Positions 18,601 to 27,302 of a DNA stretch of 64,000 bases are shown here, piece by piece. The translations under genes were made by a program, and so were the position numbers. This DNA is from Caldilineaceae bacterium (GTDB lineage Bacteria > Chloroflexota > Anaerolineae > Caldilineales > Caldilineaceae): NCBI GenBank assembly GCA_026645575.1, contig JAPKMW010000061.1, positions 5,211 through 69,210 of the forward strand, given 5' to 3'. The notes under the pieces are model-generated. The model was not told where the DNA came from, made no database searches, and was given only the letters and a program-made list of their open reading frames with translations. Positions within the stretch are counted from its first letter, which is position 1. Each line of letters starts with the position of its first letter.

Positions 18601-18629
18601 TTGACAAGAAGTCAAAAGTGGAATAAACT
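18601..18629 (+). promoter_or_regulatory. Sigma-70-type promoter of the tro operon
   Basis: TTGACA at 18601-18606 and TAAACT at 18624-18629 are separated by exactly 17 bp. This is the best housekeeping promoter in the window. Transcription would start near 18636, inside the adjacent palindrome. Confidence 0.75.
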
Positions 18630-18631
18630 AT

Positions 18632-18649
18632 TTTTAGCTATGGCTAAAA
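18632..18649 (+). promoter_or_regulatory. Palindromic operator, probable DtxR/TroR-type site
   Basis: TTTTAGC-TATG-GCTAAAA is a perfect 7-bp inverted repeat with a 4-bp spacer, immediately downstream of the -10. Size and base composition resemble MntR/DtxR operators. A repressor bound here would block transcription. A half-site (tagctaaaa) recurs just before the start codon at 18718. Confidence 0.6.
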
Positions 18650-18717
18650 TTATGATTATAGATAAAAACTATGCTTTTTGTAAATGTTTATTATGTGAGA
18701 GGAGGATAGCTAAAAGT

Positions 18718-19647
18718 ATGCGAGCCAAATTAATTCTCTTGGTGTTGCTCTTGCTGCTACTCACCGGTTGTGGCGGCAGCGAACCGGCGGCAGAGGCAGC
18801 CAGTGATGGCCTACAAATTGTGACGACAACCAGCATGATCACCGACATTACCCAAGTGGTCGGTGGTGATCAGGTGGCCGTCAACGGCTTGATGGGCGCC
18901 GGCATCGACCCCCATCTCTATGTCGCCAGCGAAGGCGACATGGAATTGCTGCAAAACGCCGATGTGATCTTTTACAATGGTCTGTTCCTGGAAGCGCAAA
19001 TGGTCGAAATTCTGGAACAGATCGGTGAACGCAAGACGGTCGTCCCGGTCAGCCAGGGCATTGATGAGCAGCAGCTCCTACCCTGGGCCGATTATGCCGA
19101 TGAGTATGACCCCCATGTTTGGTTTGATGTCACCTTTTGGATGAAGGCCGTGGAAACGGTGCGCGATACGTTGGTTGAAGTTGACGCTGCCAACGCCGCT
19201 ACCTACCAGGCCAACGCCGCCGCTTACCTGGAAGAGTTGACCCAACTCGACGCCTATGTCAAAGAGCAGGCGGCGCGTCTACCCGCCGAACAGCGCATTG
19301 TCATCACCGCCCATGACGCCTTCCACTACTTTGGTCGCGCCTATGGCTTTGAGGTGCGCGGCCTGCAGGGCATCAGCACCGCTTCCGAAGCCGGCACGGC
19401 GGATGTCCAGGCGTTAGCCGACTTTATTACGGAGAAGCAGATCAAGGCGCTCTTTGTGGAATCATCAGTGCCGGTGCGCAACATTGAAGCGCTGCAAGCC
19501 GCCGTTCAGGCGCGTGGCTTTGCGGTGGGCATTGGCGGCGAACTCTTCTCCGACGCCATGGGCAGCCCCGGCACACCAGAGGGAACTTATGTCGGCATGG
19601 TACGCCATAATATTGATACGATTGTCGGGGCGTTGTTGGGTGAATAG
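18718..19647 (+). CDS. troA: TroA-type Mn/Zn ABC transporter substrate-binding lipoprotein
   Basis: 309 residues from the ATG at 18718, with GGAGG upstream. The signal peptide ends in the lipobox LLTGCGG. The cluster A-I metal-binding fold shows ligands in DPHLY (first His), DPHVWFD (second His), TAHDAFHYF and GELFSDAMG (Asp). The block GLQGISTASEAGT and the C-terminal GTYVGMVRHNIDTIV closely match Treponema TroA as I remember it. It captures Mn2+ or Zn2+ at the cell surface and hands it to TroBCD. The open frame extends upstream to 18601, but that would overlap the promoter and operator, so it was excluded. Confidence 0.88.
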   Translation: MRAKLILLVLLLLLLTGCGGSEPAAEAASDGLQIVTTTSMITDITQVVGGDQVAVNGLMGAGIDPHLYVASEGDMELLQNADVIFYNGLFLEAQMVEILEQIGERKTVVPVSQGIDEQQLLPWADYADEYDPHVWFDVTFWMKAVETVRDTLVEVDAANAATYQANAAAYLEELTQLDAYVKEQAARLPAEQRIVITAHDAFHYFGRAYGFEVRGLQGISTASEAGTADVQALADFITEKQIKALFVESSVPVRNIEALQAAVQARGFAVGIGGELFSDAMGSPGTPEGTYVGMVRHNIDTIVGALLGE

Positions 19648-19650
19648 GTG

Positions 19651-19810
19651 ATTGGGTATTAGATATTGGGTATTAGATATTGGGTATTAGATATTGGGTA
19701 TTAGATATTGGGTATTAGATATTGGGTATTCGATATTGGGCTTTCCTGACTGACCCTATCATTGAATACCGACTATCCAATATCTAATACCCAATATCAT
19801 CTAATACCCT
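19651..19810. repeat. 14-bp tandem repeat plus inverted copy
   Basis: Five perfect copies and one variant of attgggtattagat run from 19651 to 19734. Reverse-complement words (atctaataccc) follow at about 19780-19810, so the whole can form a long hairpin between troA and troB. It may tune relative expression of the binding protein and the rest of the operon. Confidence 0.9.
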
Positions 19811-19842
19811 CTAATAAGCGCAATGAAACAAAGGTTCATACA

Positions 19843-20667
19843 ATGGCAAAGCAACTCGCGGTCGAAGTGACCGATTTAACCGTGGCATACGAAGAGAAGC
19901 CGGTGTTGTGGGATGTAGATGTGATGGCGCCGGCGGGAACGTTGATGGCGATTGTTGGGCCAAATGGCGCCGGCAAGACAACGTTGATCAAGGCCATTTT
20001 GGGGTTGGCGCCGGCCGCGGCGGGCCAGGTGTTGATCTACGGCCAACCGTATAGCGAACAGCGGCGACTGGTGGGTTATGTCCCCCAGCGTGGCAGCGTG
20101 GATTGGGATTTCCCCACCAGTGTGCTGGATGTGGTGATGATGGGGCGTTACGGCGCATTGGGCTGGTTCAAGCGCCCCGGTCGCCAGGAGCGGGAGCAGG
20201 CGCTGGCCGCGCTCGATAAGGTGGGCATGGCCGCTTATGCGAACCGGCAGATTAGTCAACTTTCAGGTGGTCAGCAACAACGCACCTTTCTGGCACGCGC
20301 CCTGGTGCAAGATGCGCAGGTCTACTTTATGGATGAACCCTTCCAGGGCGTTGACGCTACCACCGAGCGGGCGATTGTCGATCTGCTCAAAGAGTTGCGC
20401 GCCGCTGGCCGCACGGTCATGGTCGTCCACCATGATCTGCAAACGGTGCCGGAGTATTTTGATTGGGTGACGCTGCTCAATGTCCGGCGCATTGCCTGTG
20501 GACCGGTGGCGGAAGTCTTCACTGAGGAGAATCTGCGCTTGACCTATGGCGGGCGCGTCGCCTTTCTCAGTCGCAATGGCACTTCCGCGGTGGGGACGGG
20601 GCCGCTCATTGCGCCGGCGCCGGTGCAACTGTTGAATGAAGCGGTGGTTGCCGTAGGGCCGCAGTAA
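19843..20667 (+). CDS. troB: Metal ABC transporter ATP-binding protein
   Basis: 274 residues from the ATG at 19843. Walker A is [10 protein letters not shown]-loop [16 protein letters not shown] (the ZnuC/TroB-type motif), signature [15 protein letters not shown], Walker [13 protein letters not shown] and switch VVHHDL. The last 30 residues ([17 protein letters not shown]) are a low-complexity tail not needed for ATPase function. It powers metal uptake with TroC/TroD. The gene lies 13 bp before troC. Confidence 0.92.
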   Translation: MAKQLAVEVTDLTVAYEEKPVLWDVDVMAPAGTLMAIVGPNGAGKTTLIKAILGLAPAAAGQVLIYGQPYSEQRRLVGYVPQRGSVDWDFPTSVLDVVMMGRYGALGWFKRPGRQEREQALAALDKVGMAAYANRQISQLSGGQQQRTFLARALVQDAQVYFMDEPFQGVDATTERAIVDLLKELRAAGRTVMVVHHDLQTVPEYFDWVTLLNVRRIACGPVAEVFTEENLRLTYGGRVAFLSRNGTSAVGTGPLIAPAPVQLLNEAVVAVGPQ

Positions 20668-20680
20668 AAGGGGCGCTGTC

Positions 20681-21820
20681 ATGGATTTATCGACACTCTT
20701 TTATAATCTCTTCTTTGACTATACGTTGCGCACCGTGGCGCTGGGTGTTGGCGTACTAGGCATTGTCGGCGGGGCGCTGGGGTCATTTGCCATGTTGCGC
20801 CGCCAGAGTTTGCTGGGCGATGCCATGTCCCATGCCGCACTGCCGGGGGTGGTGCTGGCCTTTATGTTTACCGGCTCCAAAGCGCCGATTGTGCTGTTGT
20901 TGGGCGCGGCGGTGGCCGGGTTGGTCAGCACGCTGGTGATGATCGGCATCAATCGCTACACCCGCATTAAAGAAGACAGTGCGCTGGGCATTATTTTGTC
21001 GGTCTTTTTTGGCTTTGGGCTGCTGTTGCTCACCTTTCTGCAACGCAACCCCGATGCGCGCCAGGCCGGGCTGAACAAATTTCTCTTTGGTCAGGCCGCC
21101 ACCTTGTTGGTGCAGGATGTGCTGGTGATGAGCCTCTTTGGCGGGCTGGCGTTGCTGCTCATGTTGCTCTTCTGGAAAGAGATCAAGTTGCTCACCTTTG
21201 ATCGCGACTTTGGCGCCAGCCTGGGCTACCCAATGACGCTGCTGGAGATCCTCATCACCGTCCTGCTGGTGCTGGCGATTGTGATCGGCTTACAGGCCGT
21301 GGGCGTTGTCTTGATGAGCGCGATGGTGGTGGCGCCGGCGGCAGCAGCGCGCCAATGGACGAACCGGCTGGGGGTTATGGTGGCGCTGGCGGCGTTCTTT
21401 GGCGCATTGGGCGGCGTGGGCGGGGCGCTGATCAGCAGCACCGGCGCCGGCTTGTCTACCGGGCCGGTCATTGTCCTCTGTGTCAGCGCGATTGTGATCG
21501 TCTCGCTGTTGCTGGCGCCGAATCGTGGGGTGGTGTGGCGCTGGCTGGCTCAACAACGGAACCGACGCCGTTTGCAGACCGAGCAGGTCTTGAGCAATCT
21601 CTATTTGCTAGCGTCCCAACATGCCGAGCCGACCCACCCCCACACTGCTGCCGCTCTCCAGGTCATGGGCGCAACGCCGGAAAGCGTTCTGGAGAGTCTC
21701 AAGGCATTGGCGGCGGAGGGCTTTGTCCAACAAGCGTCAAATCAACAATGGTCGCTGACGCCGACAGGAGTGCAACGCGCCCAGCAACTGGCCGGGCAAC
21801 AGCGGGGGGGACTGCGATGA
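20681..21820 (+). CDS. troC: Metal ABC transporter permease with C-terminal winged helix
   Basis: 379 residues. Residues 1-285 are an ABC-3 family permease with eight to nine membrane helices, including GDAMSHAALPG near residue 48, the substrate-path signature of ZnuB/TroC. Residues about 290-379 are soluble (LSNLYLLASQHAEPTHPHTAAAL ... GFVQQASNQQWSLTPTGVQRAQQLA in outline) and have the helix-turn-helix-wing pattern of the DtxR DNA-binding domain. Its stop overlaps the troD start (ATGA). The appended domain could act in metal-dependent control of the pump or of transcription at the membrane. Confidence 0.85.
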   Translation: MDLSTLFYNLFFDYTLRTVALGVGVLGIVGGALGSFAMLRRQSLLGDAMSHAALPGVVLAFMFTGSKAPIVLLLGAAVAGLVSTLVMIGINRYTRIKEDSALGIILSVFFGFGLLLLTFLQRNPDARQAGLNKFLFGQAATLLVQDVLVMSLFGGLALLLMLLFWKEIKLLTFDRDFGASLGYPMTLLEILITVLLVLAIVIGLQAVGVVLMSAMVVAPAAAARQWTNRLGVMVALAAFFGALGGVGGALISSTGAGLSTGPVIVLCVSAIVIVSLLLAPNRGVVWRWLAQQRNRRRLQTEQVLSNLYLLASQHAEPTHPHTAAALQVMGATPESVLESLKALAAEGFVQQASNQQWSLTPTGVQRAQQLAGQQRGGLR

Positions 21821-22923
21821 CCACGTTACAGATCGAAATTCAACTGATTGCCGCCGTAGTGGCGGTAGCCTGCGCCCTGCCTGGCGTTTTTCTGGTGCTG
21901 CGCCAGATGGCGATGATGAGCGACGCTATTAGTCACACCGTCTTGCTGGGCATCGTCATTATGTTCTTCCTGGTGCAGTCGCTCGAATCACCGTTGCTGA
22001 TTGCCGGTGCGGCGGCGATGGGGGTCATTACGGTGAGTCTGGTCGAGTTGCTCAATCGGACGCGATTGGTCAAACATGACGCTGCCATTGCATTGGTTTT
22101 TCCCGCACTCTTTAGCGTGGCCGTCATTCTCATTTCCCGCTTTGCCCGTGGCGTCCATCTGGATGTCGATGCGGTGTTGCTGGGTGAACTGGCCTTCGCC
22201 CCCTTTGACCGGCTGGTGTTCTTCGGTCTGGAGCTGCCCCGTGCGCTGGTGGTGATGGGGATGATCTTGCTCATCAATCTGACCATGATCTTGCTCTTTT
22301 TCAAGGAACTCAAACTTGCCACCTTTGATGCCGGGCTGGCGGCGGCGCTGGGCTTTTCGCCGGCGTTGATCCACTATGGCTTGATGGCGAGCGTTTCGAT
22401 CACGGCGGTGGGCGCGTTTGATGCCGTTGGCTCGATCCTGGTGGTGGCGCTCATGGTGACACCGGCGGCAGCGGCCTATCTGCTCACCAATGACCTCAAG
22501 CGCATGTTATGGTTGAGCGCCGGCATTGGCGTCATTAGTGCCATCGGTGGCTATTGGATGGCGCGTGCGCTCGACGCCAACATTGCCGGCTCCATGGCGA
22601 CGGTGACGGGTCTGGTCTTCCTGCTCATCTTTCTGGCGGCGCCGGAACGGGGCATTATTGCCGTTGCTCTGCGCCGCTATCGCCAACGCTGGGACTTTGC
22701 CCAATCCATGTTAACGATCCACCTGCTCCAACACGAGGGCAAACCGGAAGCCGAACGCGAAAGCCGCGCCGACCATCTTGTCGAGCATCTGCGCTGGCTG
22801 CCCGATCACGCCGAAAAGGTGATCCGCTACGCCGAGCGCAAGGGAATGGTGCGCCGTCAGAGCGGCCAACTCCTCCTCACCGACCGCGGTCGCACCCTGG
22901 CCCGCCAGGCGATGGTGCATTGA
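21817..22923 (+). CDS. troD: Second metal ABC transporter permease with winged-helix tail
   Basis: 368 residues starting at the overlapping ATG 21817. Residues 1-280 are an ABC-3 permease (MSDAISHTVLLGIV signature near 35). Residues about 285-368 again look like a DtxR-type winged helix (HLVEHLRWLPDHAEKVIRYAERKGMV, then LLLTDRGRTLARQA). TroC and TroD form the heterodimeric membrane channel. The stop codon lies in the first copy of a 13-bp tandem repeat. Confidence 0.85.
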   Translation: MTTLQIEIQLIAAVVAVACALPGVFLVLRQMAMMSDAISHTVLLGIVIMFFLVQSLESPLLIAGAAAMGVITVSLVELLNRTRLVKHDAAIALVFPALFSVAVILISRFARGVHLDVDAVLLGELAFAPFDRLVFFGLELPRALVVMGMILLINLTMILLFFKELKLATFDAGLAAALGFSPALIHYGLMASVSITAVGAFDAVGSILVVALMVTPAAAAYLLTNDLKRMLWLSAGIGVISAIGGYWMARALDANIAGSMATVTGLVFLLIFLAAPERGIIAVALRRYRQRWDFAQSMLTIHLLQHEGKPEAERESRADHLVEHLRWLPDHAEKVIRYAERKGMVRRQSGQLLLTDRGRTLARQAMVH

Positions 22924-22963
22924 CATGGTGCATTGACATGGTGCATTGACATGGTGCATTGAC
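22912..22963. repeat. Four perfect copies of a 13-bp tandem repeat
   Basis: ATGGTGCATTGAC is repeated exactly four times. The first copy contains the troD stop codon, so the array grew from the end of the gene. Confidence 0.95.
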
Positions 22964-23035
22964 AATGGGTATGGTTATAACCCATTGGCATAGAGCTAAG
23001 GGCATTCGTAACAAATTAAGGATTTTCCAAGCTTG

Positions 23036-23246
23036 TCAACTGTAGGGAACGCAAAGTAGAGGGTTTGTCTGAGTGAATCGCTTTAACGCGGTCGAGGCGT
23101 TCAGCATTGCGCGGTAAGGGAGGAGAGCGGGTGCGTCACCGCGATGATGCGCTCTGGTAAAGAAAGGCAGACTGCGACCCTCAACCAACTCGCAACCCAC
23201 GGCCAGAAGCAGAGCTTCAATCCTTCGCCATTCGATATTGCCATTA
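23036..23246 (-). pseudogene. HicA-like toxin fragment
   Basis: Just downstream of the sensor kinase stop, in another minus-strand frame, the sequence reads [20 protein letters not shown] and VEGRS. This resembles the start of HicA-type toxins (IEWRxIExLLxxLGxxxxEGRGS). The usual initiator region and the catalytic-His half are not recognisable, and the frame ends without a matching C-terminus. It is probably a decayed remnant. The 22964-23035 stretch next to it shows nothing. Confidence 0.35.
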
Positions 23247-25526
23247 TCGTTCGGTATAGCGCAACGGCAGTGTAAGGGTAAAGGTGGACCCAACGCTCGG
23301 CTTGCTGGTCGCCGTGAGATCGCCGCCCAGCAAGCGCGCCAGCTTTCGGCTGATCGCCAGCCCCAGCCCTGTCCCGCCATACTGGCGCGTGGTGCTGTTA
23401 TCCGCCTGTTGGAATTCACCAAAAAGGCGGCTCATGGCTTCCGCACTGATGCCGATGCCGGTGTCGGTGACGGCGATAACAAGATGACAGGGCGACAGGG
23501 TGACAGGGTGAGCGGCTGATTCGTTGACGGAGCGGGCGCCTCCCGGACGCGAAGTCACCTTGTCACTGGTCACCTTGTCATCGGCAAGGCTGGCGCGCAC
23601 GACAATCTGCCCTTGGTGCGTAAACTTGGCGGCGTTACTGAGCAGGTTAAGCAGGATCTGTTTGATCTTGTCCCCATCAGAATAAAGGGTGGGCAAGTCG
23701 TCGGCAAGGGCGCTGACCAGGGTCACACCCGGCTTGAGCAGCGGTTGGGTGGTGGCAGTGCAAAGGGTGATCAGGCTGGTCACATTGACCGTTGTGGGTT
23801 GCACCTCCACCCGACCGGCTTCGATCTTGGCAATGTCGAGGATGGTGTTGATCAAGCCCAGCAGATGTTCGGCGCTGACCAGCACTTTGTCCAGATTCTC
23901 CACTTGTTTGTCGGGCAGCGCCGGCGGCCCATCGGGGGGCGCGGCTTTGCGGCGTACAATGCGGGTAAAGCCGATGATAGCGTTCAGGGGGGTGCGCAAC
24001 TCGTGGCTCATGTTGGCGAGAAAGGCGCTCTTGGCCTGATTGGCCGCTTCGGCGGCTTCTTTGGCTTGCTGTAATTCGGCTTGGGTCTGTTTGCTTTGCG
24101 AGATGTCAAGAATACCCGCATAGAGCGCCTGGTGGCCGTCAAAACGCATCGGTTGCAGCGAGAGCGCTACCCAGATCGGCGAACCATCGCGCCGGCGCAG
24201 ACGCACCTCGCGCTGCCCCACATGGCCTTTCTGCGCTAATTCCACCATCACCTGGTCACGTTCGGAAGGATCATAATAAAAATCGGGTGAGTGTTGGCCA
24301 ACCAACTCTTGGGGCTGCCAACCGCTGATCGTGGCGACATGTTGATTGACATAGAGGATCAACCCATCGGTGACGCGCGTGATCACAATCGGAATCGGCG
24401 TGGCCTCAATGATGGCGCGTGCCCGCGCTTCGGCGTCACGCAGGGCACGTTCGGCGATAACCCGCTCGGTGATGTTGCGCAGCACCACCAACCGGCCCAT
24501 CAAGCGCTGTTGGCCGTTGTGTAACGGCGAGATACGCAGGTCAAACTGTTGCTCCTGGTCATCTGCGACCAACACGATTTCTTCCTGGATCTGTTCTTCT
24601 GCGCGGTCGGTTTGGGTCGCCCCTGACGGGAGAGAAGACGGTTGCCCCTCATACCACGTCATCCAGCGCGGCAAGAGCGTTTGGATCGGTTGCCCGACCA
24701 ATTCGTGGCGCGCCTTGTTAACCATCTGCGCCGCCGCCGGGTTGACATCGACGATGCGCTGTTGGTTATCGACCACAATCATGCTGTCGCGCATATTTTC
24801 CAACACCGCATCGCGCGCCACCGGCGTCAACGTCAACATGCTATACCGGAATAAGCCCCATGCCATGATCATGCCGGTGATGCCAAAGGCAAAGGTGGCA
24901 AAATCAATTGGCGGCAGCCCCGGCAGTTGTAAGTTGCTGAGGATGTTGGCGAAGATCGGAACGGTCGCCGCGCCGAGTAAAGTCAACGCCTGGCCCCGGA
25001 AGGGCTGCGACCAGCGGACAGCCGCCTGGACAATGAGCGCCAGACCAAGCGCAATCAAGCCATAGCTATAGAACAGGATGAGAAAGAAGATTGGGCCTGG
25101 CTCCCGGCGCGCCAGGGTAAAGGGGCCGACCACTTCCAGATGCTCGCTGATGACATAACCGTGATGGAGGTTATTGCTCACCAGGGCTACATTGCAGAAG
25201 AGGGGAACCAGCAAGAGCAGCAGCACCGTGCGCCGGGTCACCCAGCGTTCGTGGTGGGTATAGAGCAGGGCAAAGAGCAGCCAACTAACCCCGATCAGGT
25301 TGCTGATGACCCCCTGCACCTGGTTCCACAGCACTTTGTCGGCCAAGGTAGCGCTGGCCACTTCCAGGCTATAGCCCAGCGCCCACCAGGCGACAATGCC
25401 CATCATGCCGACATAGGCCAACCCCCATCCCACAGGGTTACGTCGCCAGGCATAGAAAGCCAACCCAGCAGCAATCAACCCAGTCCCCAGCAATGCGACA
25501 ATGGTGAGCGTATATTGCCAATTCAT
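23244..25526 (-). CDS. Membrane sensor histidine kinase, 7TM-PAS-PAS
   Basis: 760 residues. Residues 1-230 have seven hydrophobic segments of the HisKA_7TM type. Two PAS domains follow (about 240-370 and 375-495, the second ending in a PAC-like GILDISQ). HisKA has the phospho-acceptor His near 507 ([12 protein letters not shown]). The ATPase domain has the N-box [12 protein letters not shown]1 DTGIGIS and G2 [10 protein letters not shown]. Between the N-box and G1 (about 648-682) an extra 34 residues, [10 protein letters not shown]...HPVTLSPCH, are encoded by an inserted palindromic repeat. No response regulator is adjacent, so the output is unknown. Confidence 0.9.
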   Translation of the reverse strand: MNWQYTLTIVALLGTGLIAAGLAFYAWRRNPVGWGLAYVGMMGIVAWWALGYSLEVASATLADKVLWNQVQGVISNLIGVSWLLFALLYTHHERWVTRRTVLLLLLVPLFCNVALVSNNLHHGYVISEHLEVVGPFTLARREPGPIFFLILFYSYGLIALGLALIVQAAVRWSQPFRGQALTLLGAATVPIFANILSNLQLPGLPPIDFATFAFGITGMIMAWGLFRYSMLTLTPVARDAVLENMRDSMIVVDNQQRIVDVNPAAAQMVNKARHELVGQPIQTLLPRWMTWYEGQPSSLPSGATQTDRAEEQIQEEIVLVADDQEQQFDLRISPLHNGQQRLMGRLVVLRNITERVIAERALRDAEARARAIIEATPIPIVITRVTDGLILYVNQHVATISGWQPQELVGQHSPDFYYDPSERDQVMVELAQKGHVGQREVRLRRRDGSPIWVALSLQPMRFDGHQALYAGILDISQSKQTQAELQQAKEAAEAANQAKSAFLANMSHELRTPLNAIIGFTRIVRRKAAPPDGPPALPDKQVENLDKVLVSAEHLLGLINTILDIAKIEAGRVEVQPTTVNVTSLITLCTATTQPLLKPGVTLVSALADDLPTLYSDGDKIKQILLNLLSNAAKFTHQGQIVVRASLADDKVTSDKVTSRPGGARSVNESAAHPVTLSPCHLVIAVTDTGIGISAEAMSRLFGEFQQADNSTTRQYGGTGLGLAISRKLARLLGGDLTATSKPSVGSTFTLTLPLRYTER
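23479..23583. repeat. In-frame palindromic repeat inside the sensor kinase gene
   Basis: Arms of gacagggtgaca / tgtcacctt words flank a GC-rich centre (ggagcgggcgcctcccgg). The element is read in frame as about 34 residues within the kinase ATPase domain. Its centre is homologous to the one at 53320-53482. Confidence 0.85.
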
Positions 25527-25558
25527 ACGGTATGTCTATCCTATCGTTGCCGTGGCCG

Positions 25559-26140
25559 CTACGGATTAAAAAAGACCGTTTCTCCTACCCCCTGCAACCG
25601 AATATCAAAACGGTAGCAGGGCAGATCGCCAAACGCTTCCCGTTGGGCGATCAGGGTAGGACGGCGCGCCGGGTCAGTGGTGCGCAACACCGGATCCTCG
25701 TGATTGGCTGCTTCATCGGCAAAATAGAGATGCGTCACCGCATGAATCAACAACCCGCGTGAAAAAAGTCGGACATTGATAAAAGGCGCCAGCGCTTGCC
25801 CGTGCGCCCCCACAAGCGCCCCCGGCTTGACGGTTTTAAACGAAAACTGTCCATTGCGCACCGTATCCGCCCGCCCAAAACTGCGGAAATTGGGATCGGC
25901 CTGCGCCCGTCTAGGATCGGCAGGATGGTTAAAAATCCCTTGTGCATCGGGCTGCCAGATCTCCACCAGCGCATCCGGCACCGGCGCCCCATCGCCATCA
26001 TAGACTGTCCCCTCGATCAAAATGCGCGCCCCTTGTGTCTTCGCATTGACCAACACATTCTCCCCGCCAAAGATCAACCCATTATGAAAAAACGGTCCAA
26101 CCGTCTGGCTCCCTGTCTGGATTAACAATTCATTTGTCAT
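25559..26140 (-). CDS. pcaG: Protocatechuate 3,4-dioxygenase, alpha subunit
   Basis: 193 residues from the ATG at 26140 (AGGA upstream). The N-terminal SQTVGPFFH and VYDGDGAPVPDALVEIWQPD are characteristic of PcaG, and the C-terminal LPCYRFDIRLQG completes the intradiol dioxygenase fold. As expected for alpha, the iron-ligand Tyr/His pairs of the beta subunit are absent. It assembles with PcaH to cleave protocatechuate between its hydroxyls, giving beta-carboxy-muconate. It is last in the pcaDCHG operon. A longer start overlapping pcaH is possible, but that segment is repeat-derived (GTGACAGG words). Confidence 0.92.
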   Translation of the reverse strand: MTNELLIQTGSQTVGPFFHNGLIFGGENVLVNAKTQGARILIEGTVYDGDGAPVPDALVEIWQPDAQGIFNHPADPRRAQADPNFRSFGRADTVRNGQFSFKTVKPGALVGAHGQALAPFINVRLFSRGLLIHAVTHLYFADEAANHEDPVLRTTDPARRPTLIAQREAFGDLPCYRFDIRLQGVGETVFFNP

Positions 26141-26160
26141 CCTGTCACCTTGCCACCCTG

Positions 26161-26868
26161 TCATGCTTCAAACGGCGTCTGAAAACTACCAGCCAACACA
26201 ATATCAAAGCGATAGCCGAGCGCCCACAGCGGCTGGGTGACACTATGATCGTAGAGCGAAATCAACCGCTGGCGTCCCTTCTCATCAAAGATGCCATTGA
26301 GGATCGGGTCGAGCGCCAGCAGCGGGTCGCCGGGAAAATACATCTGCGTCACCAGCCGTTGGAGAAAATTGGCGCCAAAGACCGAAAAGTGAATGTGCGC
26401 TGGTCGCCAAGCATTTTCATGGTTTTTCCAGGGGTAGGCGCCCGGCTTGATCGTGGTAAAGCGATACTCGCCGTTCTGATCGGTCAACACCCGCCCGGCG
26501 CCGATAAAGTTGGGATCAAGCGGCGCCTCATGTTGATCGGCCTTGTGGATATAGCGCCCGCATGCGTTGGCCTGCCAGATTTCCAGCAACGCATTATGCA
26601 CCGGGTTGCCTCGCTCGTCCAAGACTCGCCCTGTGACAATGATCCGCTCGCCAATTGCTTCGCCATTAACCACCGCATTGCGTGTCAGATCATTGTCCAG
26701 CGGGCGAATGCTCTCATGCCCATAGACCGGCCCGGTCAACTCCGCCAACGTATGCGCCAATGGCACTAATGGCTGCTGCGGCGCCCGTTTCACCGTCGAT
26801 CCATAGGCCGCATGAAGATAAGGCGGCTGCACCGCCCAATCCAGCGTCCCTTCCCGTTCGGTTCTCAT
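26161..26868 (-). CDS. pcaH: Protocatechuate 3,4-dioxygenase, beta subunit
   Basis: 235 residues, normal for PcaH. All four Fe(III) ligands are visible: Tyr106 (GRYIH), Tyr145 (GAYPW), His158 and His160 (AHIHFSVFG). LLEIWQANACGRY is the family signature. It is the catalytic subunit for intradiol cleavage of protocatechuate, feeding the beta-ketoadipate pathway. The ATG at 26868 has AGGAGG upstream. It is separated from pcaG by only 20 bp of repeat-like DNA. Confidence 0.95.
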   Translation of the reverse strand: MRTEREGTLDWAVQPPYLHAAYGSTVKRAPQQPLVPLAHTLAELTGPVYGHESIRPLDNDLTRNAVVNGEAIGERIIVTGRVLDERGNPVHNALLEIWQANACGRYIHKADQHEAPLDPNFIGAGRVLTDQNGEYRFTTIKPGAYPWKNHENAWRPAHIHFSVFGANFLQRLVTQMYFPGDPLLALDPILNGIFDEKGRQRLISLYDHSVTQPLWALGYRFDIVLAGSFQTPFEA

Positions 26869-26885
26869 ACATCCTCCTCTACCCT

Positions 26886-27302
26886 CTATCCTCTGTCTTC
26901 TTGTCTTCTGTCTTCTCCCTCCGCCTGCTCCGCCAACTCGGCCAGCACCTTCTTGGCAAGAGCAAAGGCCGTATTCGCCGCCGGAATGCCGGCATAGACG
27001 GCGACTTGGTGCAACGCCGCCTTCAATTGGGTAGGCGTGACACCAGTATTTTGCGTGGCGCGCAAGTGCATCGTCAATTCCTGTTCTTTACCCAGCGCCG
27101 CTAGAATGGCAATTGTAATCAAGTGGCGGGTGGTGCGGTCGATCTCGTCACCAGCCCAGACGGTCCCCCAGGCAAACTCGACGATCATACGTTGGAAATC
27201 GGCATCGAAATCGGTTTTGTTCGCCTCGGCCCGATCGACATGGGCGTTCCCCAATACGGAACGGCGGATCTGCATTCCGCGTGCAAACTGCTCATCAGAC
27301 AT
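26886..27302 (-). CDS. pcaC: 4-carboxymuconolactone decarboxylase
   Basis: 138 residues. The carboxymuconolactone-decarboxylase fold is shown by FAWGTVWAGDEIDRTTRHLITIAILAAL (split here as FAWGTVWAGDEI and TRHLITIAILAAL), HLRATQNTGVT and IPAANTAFALAKK, with the conserved Glu and His of the active site. It decarboxylates gamma-carboxymuconolactone to the enol-lactone. The final EGEDRRQEDRG residues are encoded by a TCTTCTGTC short-word repeat, a likely late addition. It overlaps pcaD by 8 nt. Confidence 0.92.
   Translation of the reverse strand: MSDEQFARGMQIRRSVLGNAHVDRAEANKTDFDADFQRMIVEFAWGTVWAGDEIDRTTRHLITIAILAALGKEQELTMHLRATQNTGVTPTQLKAALHQVAVYAGIPAANTAFALAKKVLAELAEQAEGEDRRQEDRG

Noticed and set aside
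18601..18717. In-frame upstream extension of troA
   Set aside because: It would start inside the TTGACA box and translate the promoter and operator. The ATG at 18718 with a GGAGG and signal peptide is better.
19651..19734. CRISPR-like array
   Set aside because: The repeats are 14 bp in direct tandem with no spacers, and no cas genes are present. It is a simple tandem repeat.
21355..21820. Upstream-extended second tro permease frame
   Set aside because: The frame is open within troC, but the ATGA-overlapping start at 21817 places the first membrane helix correctly.
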